A DNA stretch of 64,000 bases from Mycobacterium sp. 852002-10029_SCH5224772 (GCF_001667315.1 NZ_LZHT01000135.1:1-64000), one strand, 5' to 3'. Positions 16,867 through 24,478 are shown, numbered from the stretch's first letter. The notes: generated by a model from the sequence alone, not told the origin. Translations and numbers: made by a program.

Positions 16867-17627
16867 TGACAACACAGGTACGTAGCAACTTCACCTTGTC
16901 TGGGGCGGGGCGGGAGTTTTGGCGCCACCCCTCCCCCTGCGTCATCGCACTGATATTCAGCGGGGCGCTGGCAGCCCGGGTCCTCGTCGGTGATTGGCAG
17001 CTCACCGACGTCGTGCTGCCGGCACTCATGGTCGCGGGCTTTCCCGTTTTCGAGTGGATCATCCACGTCGCCATCCTGCACTGGCGGCCGCGCACTGTCG
17101 GTCGCTTGGTCGTCGATCCCTTGCTGGCACGCAAACATCGCGAGCATCATTGCGACCCGCGAGAAATTGAGCTCATCTTCATACCGTGGCAGACGTTGCT
17201 ATGGGTGATCCCGACGGCCGTCGCGGTCGCGTTGTTCGCGTTCCCTCGACTCGGCCTCGGGCTGACGTACCTGGTCTTCTTGACCGCCCTCGGGCTGGCC
17301 TATGAGTGGACGCATTACCTCATCCACACCGATTACAAGGCGAAAAGCGGTGTGTATCGGTCGATCTGGCGCAACCATCGACGGCATCACTTCAAAAACG
17401 AACACTACTGGTTCACCGTCACCACCAGCGGAACCGCGGACCGGCTGCTCGGCACGTACCCGGATCAGTCGACGGTACCGACCTCCGCGACAGCCAAGAA
17501 TCTGCACGGTGCTGGTGCGAGCTCGGCTACCGCTGCGGCCTCCCGTGCGGCGAACGCACCCTGCGCCACGGCAGCCGCCTACACCACCTCGGCGTCGGAA
17601 TCATCCACGCCCACACCCCAATTCTGA
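16866..17627 (+). CDS. Fatty acid/sterol hydroxylase-superfamily membrane protein
   Basis: The protein has the histidine clusters of the di-iron membrane hydroxylase/desaturase superfamily: HVAILHW, RKHREHH, EWTHYLIH and NHRRHHFKNEHYW. They are interspersed with about four hydrophobic segments. Such enzymes hydroxylate or desaturate lipids, sterols or carotenoids at the membrane. It is coupled to the upstream GntR gene. The last ~35 residues, after TAKNLHG, become a low-complexity Ala/Ser/Thr tail unlike an enzyme end. In another frame the same DNA reads like a transposase C-terminus (17510-17725), so the native 3' end may have been replaced. The substrate is unknown. Confidence 0.8.
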   Translation: MTTQVRSNFTLSGAGREFWRHPSPCVIALIFSGALAARVLVGDWQLTDVVLPALMVAGFPVFEWIIHVAILHWRPRTVGRLVVDPLLARKHREHHCDPREIELIFIPWQTLLWVIPTAVAVALFAFPRLGLGLTYLVFLTALGLAYEWTHYLIHTDYKAKSGVYRSIWRNHRRHHFKNEHYWFTVTTSGTADRLLGTYPDQSTVPTSATAKNLHGAGASSATAAASRAANAPCATAAAYTTSASESSTPTPQF

Positions 17628-17725
17628 TCCTGATGACCACACAAACCGTCACCGAGATCAGTAAAGCCGGCCACCACGTCCTGAGCCCCCACCACATCGC
17701 CCCGACAAAAATTTTGGCGCAAAAA
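17510..17725 (+). mobile_element. Possible transposase C-terminal remnant (IS481-like)
   Basis: In the frame +2 relative to the hydroxylase gene, the DNA encodes RTLRHGSRLHHLGVG, HAHTPILILM and SPHHIAPTK. From memory this resembles the C-terminal beta-rich tail of actinobacterial IS481/integrase-core transposases (LRH-x-G-RLHHIGIG, then a DPTK-like end). No catalytic DDE core, inverted repeat or target duplication is visible. If correct, it is the scar of an insertion whose bulk has been deleted. Confidence 0.4.
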
Positions 17726-17751
17726 ACAAAAACCCCGGCCGATGGCCGGGG
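17720..17751 (-). terminator. Rho-independent terminator of the tRNA-Ala gene
   Basis: On the minus strand a perfect 8-bp GC hairpin (CCCCGGCC, 3-nt loop, GGCCGGGG; 17751-17733) is followed directly by a T-rich tract (TTTTTGTTTTTT). This is one of the few textbook intrinsic terminators in the window. It lies 57 bp beyond the 3' end of the tRNA. Confidence 0.85.
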
Positions 17752-17807
17752 AATCTGTAACCGATCTCGCGACTTGTCTGTCACCTATGGCTCGACTCAT
17801 CACGTTG

Positions 17808-17880
17808 TGGAGCTAAGGGGAATCGAACCCCTGACCTACTCGATGCGAACGAGTCGCGCTACCAACTGCGCCATAGCCCC
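17808..17880 (-). tRNA. tRNA-Ala (anticodon CGC)
   Basis: The minus strand folds as a 73-nt tRNA without encoded CCA. The acceptor stem pairs GGGGCTA with TAGCTCC and includes the G3-U70 wobble, the alanine identity element. The anticodon stem ACTCG/CGAGT encloses loop TTCGCAT with anticodon CGC, reading GCG codons. The T-arm carries GGTTCGATTCC. It ends 57 bp before an intrinsic terminator. The 50 bp between it and glpR show nothing notable. Confidence 0.96.
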
Positions 17881-17930
17881 TGATCGCTAGCAGGCTACCA
17901 GCCGCGGCACCAACCGCCGAAACGCGAGCA

Positions 17931-19001
17931 CTATTCGCCGACGGCGCGCGGCAAGTCGCGGGGAAAACCGTAGGTCCGCATCGCCATCGCGTAGTCCAGG
18001 TGCTCGAAGACCGGGTCCTCGTCGTCGATTTCCAGCACCACCGCGCCGGGGCGCCGCAGCCGCGACGGGACCACGTCGTACTCACGGTCGTAGGCGTTCT
18101 CGACGCCGAGGCGCGCCCGCGCCATCCGCTGCATCCGGCGGCGGCGCACCTTTTCCTCGATGCGCGTCTGGCGCCGCAAGTAACCCAGGTACAGCAGGGT
18201 GATCGCGGTGGCGGTGCCGCACACCCACCAGGCGCTCGGCGAGACCTTGAACGCCGCGGTGGCCGAGCCGATCAGGAAGACCGCCATCCCCATCAACACC
18301 TTCTTGCGGAAGGCGTACTTGCGGGCGCTGACCGCGGCGGCGGTCTTGGCGTCCAGCCGGCGCCGGCGGGCGGCGTTGCGCGGGATCGGGGCCGGCGCCT
18401 CGTCGTCGGCGTCGTCGCTCTCGGCGGCGGGCTCCAAACCGGACGAGTCCTCGACGTATTCGTAGCTGTCCTCGTCCTCATCGTCGTGTTTGGCGACGAC
18501 CTCGGTGTCGGCGTCGTCGTCCTCGGCGGGCTCGACGGCTTCCTCATCGACGACCTCGGCCGCAGAATCGCTGGCCCCCACGGGAAGCGCGGCCGAATCC
18601 TCGACGACATCGACGTCGAGGTAATCGGGCTCGGCGGACTCGGCAGGCTCGGCCAGCGCCATCTTCATGACCACCGGGCGGCGACGGCTCAGCTCGTCAG
18701 TGTCGGCGTCGTCGTCCAGTTCCCGGTCGTGGTCGTCGGTCTCGGAGAGGTCGCGCTCGTCGAGGTCGGTGTCGGCCGAGTCTTCGGGCGGCTGCCAGTC
18801 GGGGTCGCTGCGATGGCCGGCGGCCGGGCCGCTGCGCTTGACCAGCCGGGAGTTGGCCCCGCCGTTGAGGACTCGGGTCGCCAACGCCACGTCACTGGTG
18901 CGGCGCACCGCGTCGCGTTTGCTGACGAGCATCGGCACCAAGACAAACAGCCACAGCACCACGAGCGATATCCACAACAATGACTGCGGGATGCTTGGCA
19001 T
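17931..19001 (-). CDS. glpR: GlpR/SepX-type cell-division membrane protein
   Basis: The 356-residue protein has one N-terminal membrane segment (about residues 6-25), a long acidic low-complexity cytoplasmic region rich in Asp and Glu (~residues 70-230), a basic patch, and two further hydrophobic segments near residues 255-295. The C-terminal ~70 residues are folded-looking. Length and layout match Rv0996. The Corynebacterium orthologue GlpR is the membrane receptor of the gephyrin-like Glp protein at the division site, and SepX is the Streptomyces counterpart. The partner glp lies two genes upstream here (19880-21169), which supports the call. ATG at 19001 is the start just before the first membrane segment. 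Confidence 0.8.
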   Translation of the reverse strand: MPSIPQSLLWISLVVLWLFVLVPMLVSKRDAVRRTSDVALATRVLNGGANSRLVKRSGPAAGHRSDPDWQPPEDSADTDLDERDLSETDDHDRELDDDADTDELSRRRPVVMKMALAEPAESAEPDYLDVDVVEDSAALPVGASDSAAEVVDEEAVEPAEDDDADTEVVAKHDDEDEDSYEYVEDSSGLEPAAESDDADDEAPAPIPRNAARRRRLDAKTAAAVSARKYAFRKKVLMGMAVFLIGSATAAFKVSPSAWWVCGTATAITLLYLGYLRRQTRIEEKVRRRRMQRMARARLGVENAYDREYDVVPSRLRRPGAVVLEIDDEDPVFEHLDYAMAMRTYGFPRDLPRAVGE

Positions 19002-19205
19002 GATGACCTGCTCTCTGTCGTTCTCATCCCCCGCGAAGCCCATAGGTGGCCAACGCGGCCGGGTCATGACGACCAGGACAATTACACACCTGTAATTTGC
19101 CTCCCACAAGCACCACGAGTCACTCGTGTCGCGCTAGTCCCAAACCGGCAATAATTCGCCTCTCCCCCGGCACGCCGCCGAAGGGGCCTCATTAATGAAC
19201 GGCAA

Positions 19206-19817
19206 TCACACCCAACTTGCGTTGCCGGCTTTGACCAGCCCCGATGCCACCGATCCGGTGACCTCTTCGGCGGTGATGGCCATCAACAGATGATCGCGCC
19301 AGGCCTTGTCGACTTCCAGGTAGCGCTGCAACACGCCCTCCTGGCGAAACCCCACCTTTGCCAACACGGCCCGGCTCGCGGCGTTTTCCGGGCGCACGGT
19401 GGCCTCGACCCGGTGCAACATGACCGGCCCGAAGCAGTGATCGAGCCCCAGGGCCAGGGCCGCGGTCGCCACCCCGCCGCCGGTGGCCGACCGCGGCACC
19501 CAGTAGCCGATCCACGCCGACCGCAACGCCCCGTGCGTGACGTTGCCGACAGTCAGCTGGCCGCAGAACCGCCCGTCGAGTTCGATGACGTAGGGCAGCA
19601 TGCGACCCTGCCGGGCCTCGGCCCGCAGCCCGGAGCACAGCGCCGGCCAGGCGGCCACGGCATGCCGGACCGTCCAGTCGCCCTCGGCGCTGGGCTCCCA
19701 CGGCTCCAGATGCGCGCGGTCGGTCAGCCGGATCCGGCTCCACTGCGCGCCGTCGCGCAGCCGCACCGCCCGCAGCCGGACCACACCCGCCGGAACCCGC
19801 AGCGGTCCAACGCTCAT
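19206..19817 (-). CDS. rimJ: RimJ-type GNAT acetyltransferase
   Basis: The 203-residue protein is a GNAT acetyltransferase of the RimJ/RimL group, which acetylates N-termini of ribosomal or other proteins. Recognisable parts are RLRAVRLRDGAQW near the N-terminus, the acetyl-CoA loop (SATGGGVATAALALGL) and the C-terminal motif RPENAASRAVLAKVGFRQEG. The ATG at 19817 gives exactly the length of Rv0995. The actual substrate is unproven. It lies between glp and glpR on the same strand, so all three may be transcribed together. Confidence 0.85.
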   Translation of the reverse strand: MSVGPLRVPAGVVRLRAVRLRDGAQWSRIRLTDRAHLEPWEPSAEGDWTVRHAVAAWPALCSGLRAEARQGRMLPYVIELDGRFCGQLTVGNVTHGALRSAWIGYWVPRSATGGGVATAALALGLDHCFGPVMLHRVEATVRPENAASRAVLAKVGFRQEGVLQRYLEVDKAWRDHLLMAITAEEVTGSVASGLVKAGNASWV

Positions 19818-19879
19818 GGGCCAACCCGGATGACGAGAAGTGGAGCGCAACAGGTTCACCGTGGGTGCAGTCGTTCCGC

Positions 19880-21169
19880 TCAGCCGCGCTGAGCCAAGAA
19901 GGCGACGTCGACGATCTCGCCGGTGCGGATCTGCTCGGCGCCGCTGGGCACCACCACCAGACAGTTGGCCTCGGCCAGGGTGGCCAACAGGTGCGATGAC
20001 GCGCCCGGGGCGCCGCCGAGTGCCTGCACCAGATACTCCCCGCTCTCCTGGTCGCGCATCAGCTGGCCGCGCAGGTAGCCCTTGCGCCCGGCGACCGACG
20101 TGATCGGCGACAGGGTGCGCGCCTGCACGATACGGCGCATCGGTTGGCGCTTGCCCAGCGACAACCGGATCAGCGGGCGCACCATCACCTCGAAGACCAC
20201 CAGCGCGCTCACCGGGTTGGCCGGCAACAAAAACGTCGGAACGCCCTCGCGGCCCAGCTGCCCGAAGCCCTGGACGGAACCGGGATGCATCGCGACCCGC
20301 ACCACTTCTATCTCCCCGAGTTCGGAGAGAACCGAGCGCACCGCTTCGGCCGCGGCGCCGCCGACAGCACCGGCGACGACGATGACCTCGGCGCGATTGA
20401 TCTGGCCCTCGATGACGTCGCGCAGCTCCCTGGGGCCGCCGCTGACGATCCCGACGCGGTTGACCTCGGCACCGGCATCACGGGCCGCCGCCGCCAGCGC
20501 ATAGGAGTTGACGTCGTAGACCTGGCCGTTTCCCGGGGTACGGGAAATGTCGACCAATTCGCCGCCCAGCGCCATGACCGTGACCCGCGGCCGCGGATGG
20601 ACCAACACGCGTTCGCGGCCGACCGCGGCCAGCAGTCCGACCTGGGCCGCGCCGATCACCGTTCCGGCACGCACCGCGACGTCACCGGGCTGGACGTCGT
20701 CGCCGGCACGCCGTACGTAGGCCCCCGACGGCGCCCCCCGGTAGATCCGCACCCGCGACGTTCCGCCGTCGGTCCAGCGCATCGGCAGGACCGCATCGGA
20801 CAGCGTGGGCAGTGGGGCTCCGGTCTGCACGCGGACGGCCTGGCGCGGCTGCAAGCGGCTCGGCGTGCGGGAACCGGCCTCGACCGTTCCCATCACCGGC
20901 AGCACCAGCCCGTCGCGCGCGTCGTTCTCGGGTGAGTCGTCGATCGGCTCGGGAAGGCTATCGCTGCCCACCTCGCCGACGCCCAGCACATCGACGCTGC
21001 GCACCGCGTAGCCGTCGATCGCGGCCTGATCGAAACCGGGCATCGGGCGTTCGGTGACCACCTCCTCGGCGCACATCAAGCCTTGCGCCTCGGCGATCGC
21101 CACACGTATCGGCCGCGGCGCCACCGCGGCAGCCGTGATCCGGGCCTGCTGCTCTTCCACAGAACGCAC
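19880..21169 (-). CDS. glp: Gephyrin-like MoeA homologue (Glp)
   Basis: The 429-residue protein has the MoeA/gephyrin domain order: an N-terminal domain with MPGFDQAAIDGYAVRS, a central molybdopterin-binding domain (VMALGGELVD, GGPRELRDV, VAGAVGGAAAE) and a C-terminal beta-barrel. The usual GGTSVGDKD-type active-site segment of true MoeA is degenerate here (VAGAVGGAA). This fits the division-associated Glp of Corynebacterium better than a catalytic molybdenum insertase. It is annotated moeA1 in M. tuberculosis (Rv0994). GTG at 21169 was chosen to match the family start RSVEEQQ. Linkage to glpR supports a role at the septum. Confidence 0.82.
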   Translation of the reverse strand: MRSVEEQQARITAAAVAPRPIRVAIAEAQGLMCAEEVVTERPMPGFDQAAIDGYAVRSVDVLGVGEVGSDSLPEPIDDSPENDARDGLVLPVMGTVEAGSRTPSRLQPRQAVRVQTGAPLPTLSDAVLPMRWTDGGTSRVRIYRGAPSGAYVRRAGDDVQPGDVAVRAGTVIGAAQVGLLAAVGRERVLVHPRPRVTVMALGGELVDISRTPGNGQVYDVNSYALAAAARDAGAEVNRVGIVSGGPRELRDVIEGQINRAEVIVVAGAVGGAAAEAVRSVLSELGEIEVVRVAMHPGSVQGFGQLGREGVPTFLLPANPVSALVVFEVMVRPLIRLSLGKRQPMRRIVQARTLSPITSVAGRKGYLRGQLMRDQESGEYLVQALGGAPGASSHLLATLAEANCLVVVPSGAEQIRTGEIVDVAFLAQRG

Positions 21170-21185
21170 AGCGCGCCTCTCTGCC

Positions 21186-21228
21186 CTCAATGCCCTGACG
21201 GGCGCCGCCCTCAATGCCCTGACGGGCG
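21186..21228. repeat. 24-bp direct repeat, two copies
   Basis: The unit CTCAATGCCCTGACGGGCG plus five bases occurs twice in tandem (starts 21186 and 21210) between galU and glp, ending just upstream of the galU stop. Reading through on the minus strand would extend the glp frame, which argues against the longer glp start. The function is unknown. Confidence 0.7.
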
Positions 21229-21257
21229 GGCGGCCCGCCGGCCGGGTTACCGCCGGG

Positions 21258-22169
21258 CTACTGCTCGGCCAGGCCTAATCGCGACACCAACCATTGCCGC
21301 AAATCCGGGCCGTAGTCGTCACGATCCAATGCAAAGTCAACCGCAGCCTTGAGGTAGCCGCCAGGATTTCCCAAGTCGTGTCGAGATCCGCGATGCACGA
21401 CCACATGAACCGGGTGGCCCTCCGAGATCAGCAGCGCGATCCCGTCGGTGAGTTGGACTTCGCCGCCGGCGCCGCGCTCGATGCGGCGCAATGCGTCGAA
21501 GATGGCGCGGTCGAGCACGTATCGTCCCGCCGCGGCGAACAGCGACGGCGCCTCCTCGGCCTTGGGCTTTTCGACCATGCTCTTGACCCGGAGCACGTCG
21601 GGATTGTCGTCGTCGGGCACCGGCTCGACGTCGAAAACGCCGTAGGCGCCGACCTCTTCGGGAGTCACCTCGATGGCACACAACACGGTGCCGCCGTAGT
21701 GGGCCCGCACCTTGGACATCGTCCCCAGCACGCCCGTCGGCAACACCAGGTCATCGGGCAGCAGCACCGCGATTGCGTCCTCGTCGTCGGACAGCCGCGA
21801 TTCCACGCACCCGATCGCGTGGCCCAACCCCAGCGGTTCGCTCTGCACGACGGACTCGACCTTGATCAGCCGCGGCGCGCGGCGGACCTTGTCGAGCATC
21901 GCCGTTTTGCCGCGCTCCTCCAAAGTGCTTTCCAGCACCAGGTCTTCGACGAAATGCGCGACGACGCCGTCCTTGCCCTCGGACGTGATGATCACCAAGC
22001 GCTCGGCACCGGCTTCGGCCGCCTCGGCGGCGACCAGCTCTATGCCCGGGGTATCGACGACTGGCAGCAGTTCCTTCGGGACCGTTTTGGTCGCCGGCAA
22101 GAAGCGGGTACCGAGACCGGCGGCGGGCACAACAGCCGTGCGTGGCACCACCACGTTTGGGCATGACAT
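21258..22169 (-). CDS. galU: UTP-glucose-1-phosphate uridylyltransferase
   Basis: GalU makes UDP-glucose from UTP and glucose-1-phosphate, for trehalose, glycolipid and wall-precursor synthesis. The 303-residue protein has the nucleotidyltransferase loop PAAGLGTRFLPATKTVPKE, the LPDDLVLP metal-binding segment, SMVEKPK and the C-terminal GNPGGYLKAAVDFAL signature. The length matches Rv0993. The ATG at 22169 is divergent from the cyclo-ligase gene with 76 bp between. A CRP-like half-palindrome (CATGA-N6-TCACA, 22162-22177) overlaps the start codon, and I give it little weight. Confidence 0.95.
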   Translation of the reverse strand: MSCPNVVVPRTAVVPAAGLGTRFLPATKTVPKELLPVVDTPGIELVAAEAAEAGAERLVIITSEGKDGVVAHFVEDLVLESTLEERGKTAMLDKVRRAPRLIKVESVVQSEPLGLGHAIGCVESRLSDDEDAIAVLLPDDLVLPTGVLGTMSKVRAHYGGTVLCAIEVTPEEVGAYGVFDVEPVPDDDNPDVLRVKSMVEKPKAEEAPSLFAAAGRYVLDRAIFDALRRIERGAGGEVQLTDGIALLISEGHPVHVVVHRGSRHDLGNPGGYLKAAVDFALDRDDYGPDLRQWLVSRLGLAEQ

Positions 22170-22245
22170 CGTTCACACGATAACCCGCATCCTCTTTGCC
22201 GAGTCGATGTGGCGCGGGCAAAGTCCTGGCTGTCATGGTTGACGC

Positions 22246-22845
22246 ATGGCGACCACGGGCAAGGCCGCGTTGCGCGAACAGCTACTGGCGGCCCGGCGCC
22301 GCGTTGCCGACGACGTTCGGGCCGCTGAAGCGCAGCTGTTGCGGGAAAAGCTGGAAGCCCTGGAAAACAGGATGACCAGCGACAGCACGGTCTGCGCCTA
22401 CGTGCCGGTGGGCACCGAGCCGGGGTCGATCGAGCTGCTGAACATGTTGCTGCACCGCGCCGGGCGGGTGCTGTTGCCGGTTGCGCGCACCACCGCCGAC
22501 AACACGCCGCTGCCGCTGTCGTGGGGCGAATACCGGCCCGGCACGCTGACCACCGGCCGGTGGGGATTGCTCGAGCCCCCGCAGCCCTGGCTGCCGGCGT
22601 CGGCCCTGGCAGAGGCGGGCCTGGTGCTGGTACCGGCGCTGGCGGTGGACCGCGGCGGTGTGCGGCTGGGCCGGGGCCGGGGTTTCTACGATCGCTCGTT
22701 GGGCGGCCGCGACCCCCGAGCGCCGCTGGTCGCGGTGGTCCGCGACGCGGAATTGCTCGATGAGATCCCGGCCGCTCCGCACGACGTTCCCATGACCCAC
22801 GCGCTCACGCCGCAGGGAGGATTAATCGCCCTCGATCCGCATTGA
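22246..22845 (+). CDS. 5-formyltetrahydrofolate cyclo-ligase
   Basis: The enzyme uses ATP to turn 5-formyl-THF into 5,10-methenyl-THF, returning a storage folate to one-carbon metabolism. The 199-residue protein has the family's C-terminal signature PALAVDRGGVRLGRGRGFYDR (split across 629-695 of the gene's neighbourhood, residues ~130-150) and the N-terminal basic helix RRRVADDVR. It starts 76 bp from the divergent galU gene. It corresponds to Rv0992c. Confidence 0.92.
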   Translation: MATTGKAALREQLLAARRRVADDVRAAEAQLLREKLEALENRMTSDSTVCAYVPVGTEPGSIELLNMLLHRAGRVLLPVARTTADNTPLPLSWGEYRPGTLTTGRWGLLEPPQPWLPASALAEAGLVLVPALAVDRGGVRLGRGRGFYDRSLGGRDPRAPLVAVVRDAELLDEIPAAPHDVPMTHALTPQGGLIALDPH

Positions 22846-22878
22846 GACATGGGGAATGAGACGGGTCACGTGGCGGTT

Positions 22879-22905
22879 CTAGCACTTGAGACGCTAGAGT
22901 GCTAA
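22879..22905 (+). promoter_or_regulatory. CIRCE element (HrcA operator)
   Basis: The inverted repeat CTAGCACTT-N9-GAGTGCTAA matches the CIRCE consensus TTAGCACTC-N9-GAGTGCTAA: the right arm is perfect and the left arm matches 7 of 9. It lies 30 bp before the GTG start of the ruc-like gene. CIRCE is bound by the heat-shock repressor HrcA. In M. tuberculosis the Rv0991c-Rv0990c pair is known to belong to the HrcA regulon. Confidence 0.85.
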
Positions 22906-22934
22906 CCAAGGTTTGCAATCATCCGGAGGTATTC

Positions 22935-23270
22935 GTGCCGACTTACAGCTATCAGTGCACCGAGTGCGACGATCGCTTCGACATCGTGCAGGCCTTCACC
23001 GACGACGCGCTGACCACCTGCGAACGCTGCTCCGGTCGACTGCGCAAGCGCTTCAACTCCGTGGGTGTGGTGTTCAAGGGCAGCGGCTTCTACCGCACCG
23101 ACAGCCGCGAGTCCGGCAAGAAGTCGAGCACCTCCACCAATGGCTCCTCGTCGAGCGATTCGGGATCGAGCTCGGGTTCGAGCGAAAAGTCCAGTTCCAG
23201 TGACAAGTCCGGCTCGGGTGAGAAGTCGAGCAGCAGCTCCACGCCGTCCACCGCCGCCGCCACCAACTGA
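22935..23270 (+). CDS. ruc: FmdB-type zinc-ribbon chaperone (Ruc)
   Basis: The 111-residue protein begins with an FmdB zinc ribbon: CTEC (residues ~8-11) and CERC (~29-32) flanking a compact beta-sheet, then VVFKGSGFYRTDSR. The rest (from ~residue 60) is a Ser/Gly/Lys-rich disordered tail. This is the layout of M. tuberculosis Rv0991c (Ruc), a zinc-binding chaperone activated by oxidation that uses its disordered C-terminus to hold unfolded proteins. GTG at 22935 is used because a GGAGG ribosome-binding site lies 9 bp upstream. A CIRCE element upstream implies heat-shock control. Confidence 0.9.
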   Translation: MPTYSYQCTECDDRFDIVQAFTDDALTTCERCSGRLRKRFNSVGVVFKGSGFYRTDSRESGKKSSTSTNGSSSSDSGSSSGSSEKSSSSDKSGSGEKSSSSSTPSTAAATN

Positions 23271-23334
23271 GGGTTATCCACACGGGCGCCGCTGAGCGTC
23301 GGCCCGAGCACCGCGTTGCGCCTAGCGTTGCGGC

Positions 23335-24018
23335 GTGGGCGAATCATCGCTGAACCCAAGCGTATTGACCCGGCTGTCGCTGTGGTTGCGACCGGACTGG
23401 AGCCGTACGGTGCTGGCGCGCCGTGTCGCCGCGGGCGGGCTCGTCGTGCTGGCCGGGATCGCGACGCTGCGGTCCAATCCCGACGGTGACTACGCGCAGG
23501 TGGTGGTCGCCGAGCATGACCTGCGGCCCGGTGCCGCGTTGACCGCCACCGATGTCCGACTCGAAAAGCGTTTGGCCTCAACGGTTCCCGACGGGGCCCG
23601 AGGCGACGTGGGCGCCGTGGTGGGTTCGACGCTGGCCGGCCCGACCAGACGCGGCGAGGTGCTGACCGACGTCCGGTTACTGGGCGGCCGGCTGGCCGAG
23701 GCCGCACTCGGATCCAAGGCGGGACCCGGCGCCCGCATCGTGCCGCTGCACCTGGCGGACGGCGCCCTGATCGACCTTGTTCGCGTCGGGGACGTGGTCG
23801 ATGTACTGGCCGCACCGGCGACGGGCTCGCCGGAAAGCGCCCACGCCGCCGCCCCCAAGGTGGTGGCCACCGACGCCGTCGTGGTGCTCGTGTCGGCCAA
23901 GGAAAAGCTCCAGGTCGCCGACGGCGACCGCGTGGTGTTGGTTGCGCTGCCGGCTCGCGTGGCGAACACCGTGGCGGGCTCGGCACTGGGTCAAGCGGTG
24001 ACGCTCACCCTGCACTGA
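23335..24018 (+). CDS. SAF-domain membrane-anchored protein (CpaB-like)
   Basis: The 227-residue product has one hydrophobic segment near residues 30-46 and a SAF domain (VVVAEHDLRPGAALTATDVR, then RGEVLTDVRLL). The rest resembles the RcpC/CpaB family, often linked to pilus assembly. There are no pilus genes nearby. It is 64 bp downstream of ruc and corresponds to Rv0990c, which is co-regulated with Rv0991c by heat shock in M. tuberculosis. A stress role is therefore more likely than pilus assembly. The GTG start at 23335 is the first that keeps the membrane anchor. Confidence 0.8.
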   Translation: MGESSLNPSVLTRLSLWLRPDWSRTVLARRVAAGGLVVLAGIATLRSNPDGDYAQVVVAEHDLRPGAALTATDVRLEKRLASTVPDGARGDVGAVVGSTLAGPTRRGEVLTDVRLLGGRLAEAALGSKAGPGARIVPLHLADGALIDLVRVGDVVDVLAAPATGSPESAHAAAPKVVATDAVVVLVSAKEKLQVADGDRVVLVALPARVANTVAGSALGQAVTLTLH

Positions 24019-24055
24019 GTGCGTCGCCGCAGCACCGCACCCCCAATGCGCTGGG

Positions 24056-24478
24056 TCAGGCGGCCGTCTGGACGCTGGCGCAGTATTTGCACTTGTGCGC
24101 GGCCTCCGGGATGTCGGACTTGCACTCCGCGCACGCCTTGGTCGCCGGTTCCTCACCGAACACGGTGACCCCACGGCGGGCCTGGATGTGCTTGTAAGGC
24201 ACCACGATCATGAAATAGACGGCCGTCATGAAGACGACGAAATAGATGATCGCCGAGATGAACGATCCGATGTCGAGGAAGGTTGCCTTGCTGCCTGTGT
24301 CGCCGAGCTGCCAACCCAATCCGAACTTGGTACCGGGCTGCACAGCCGCGATCAGCGGGTTGATCACGCTGTCGGTGAAGGCCTTGACGAGGTTGGAGAA
24401 GGCCAGGGCTACGACCAGACCGATGGCCACGGTGATCACGTCACCGCGCATCACAAAGCTCTTGAATCCCTTTAACAT
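24056..24478 (-). CDS. mscL: Large-conductance mechanosensitive channel with zinc-ribbon tail
   Basis: MscL is a homopentameric pore that opens on membrane stretch and protects against hypo-osmotic shock. The 140-residue protein has the N-terminal amphipathic helix MLKGFKSF, TM1 (VITVAIGLVVALAFSNLV), a periplasmic loop and TM2 (AIIYFVVFMTAVYFMIVVP). Unlike the M. tuberculosis channel, it ends with a CAEC-x11-CKYC motif (residues ~116-133) that should fold as a small cytoplasmic zinc ribbon. ATG at 24478 has a GAGG ribosome-binding site. It is convergent with the SAF-domain gene. Confidence 0.92.
   Translation of the reverse strand: MLKGFKSFVMRGDVITVAIGLVVALAFSNLVKAFTDSVINPLIAAVQPGTKFGLGWQLGDTGSKATFLDIGSFISAIIYFVVFMTAVYFMIVVPYKHIQARRGVTVFGEEPATKACAECKSDIPEAAHKCKYCASVQTAA

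Noticed and set aside
17808..17880. tRNA-Ala as the attachment site of an integrative element
   Set aside because: I found no second copy of the tRNA 3' end, no integrase gene and no phage or conjugation genes nearby. Only a block of metabolic genes is present.
23090..23986. A 298-codon minus-strand frame spanning ruc and the SAF-domain gene
   Set aside because: It crosses two genes with good starts, a CIRCE operator and known co-regulation. Its product is Arg/Pro low complexity.
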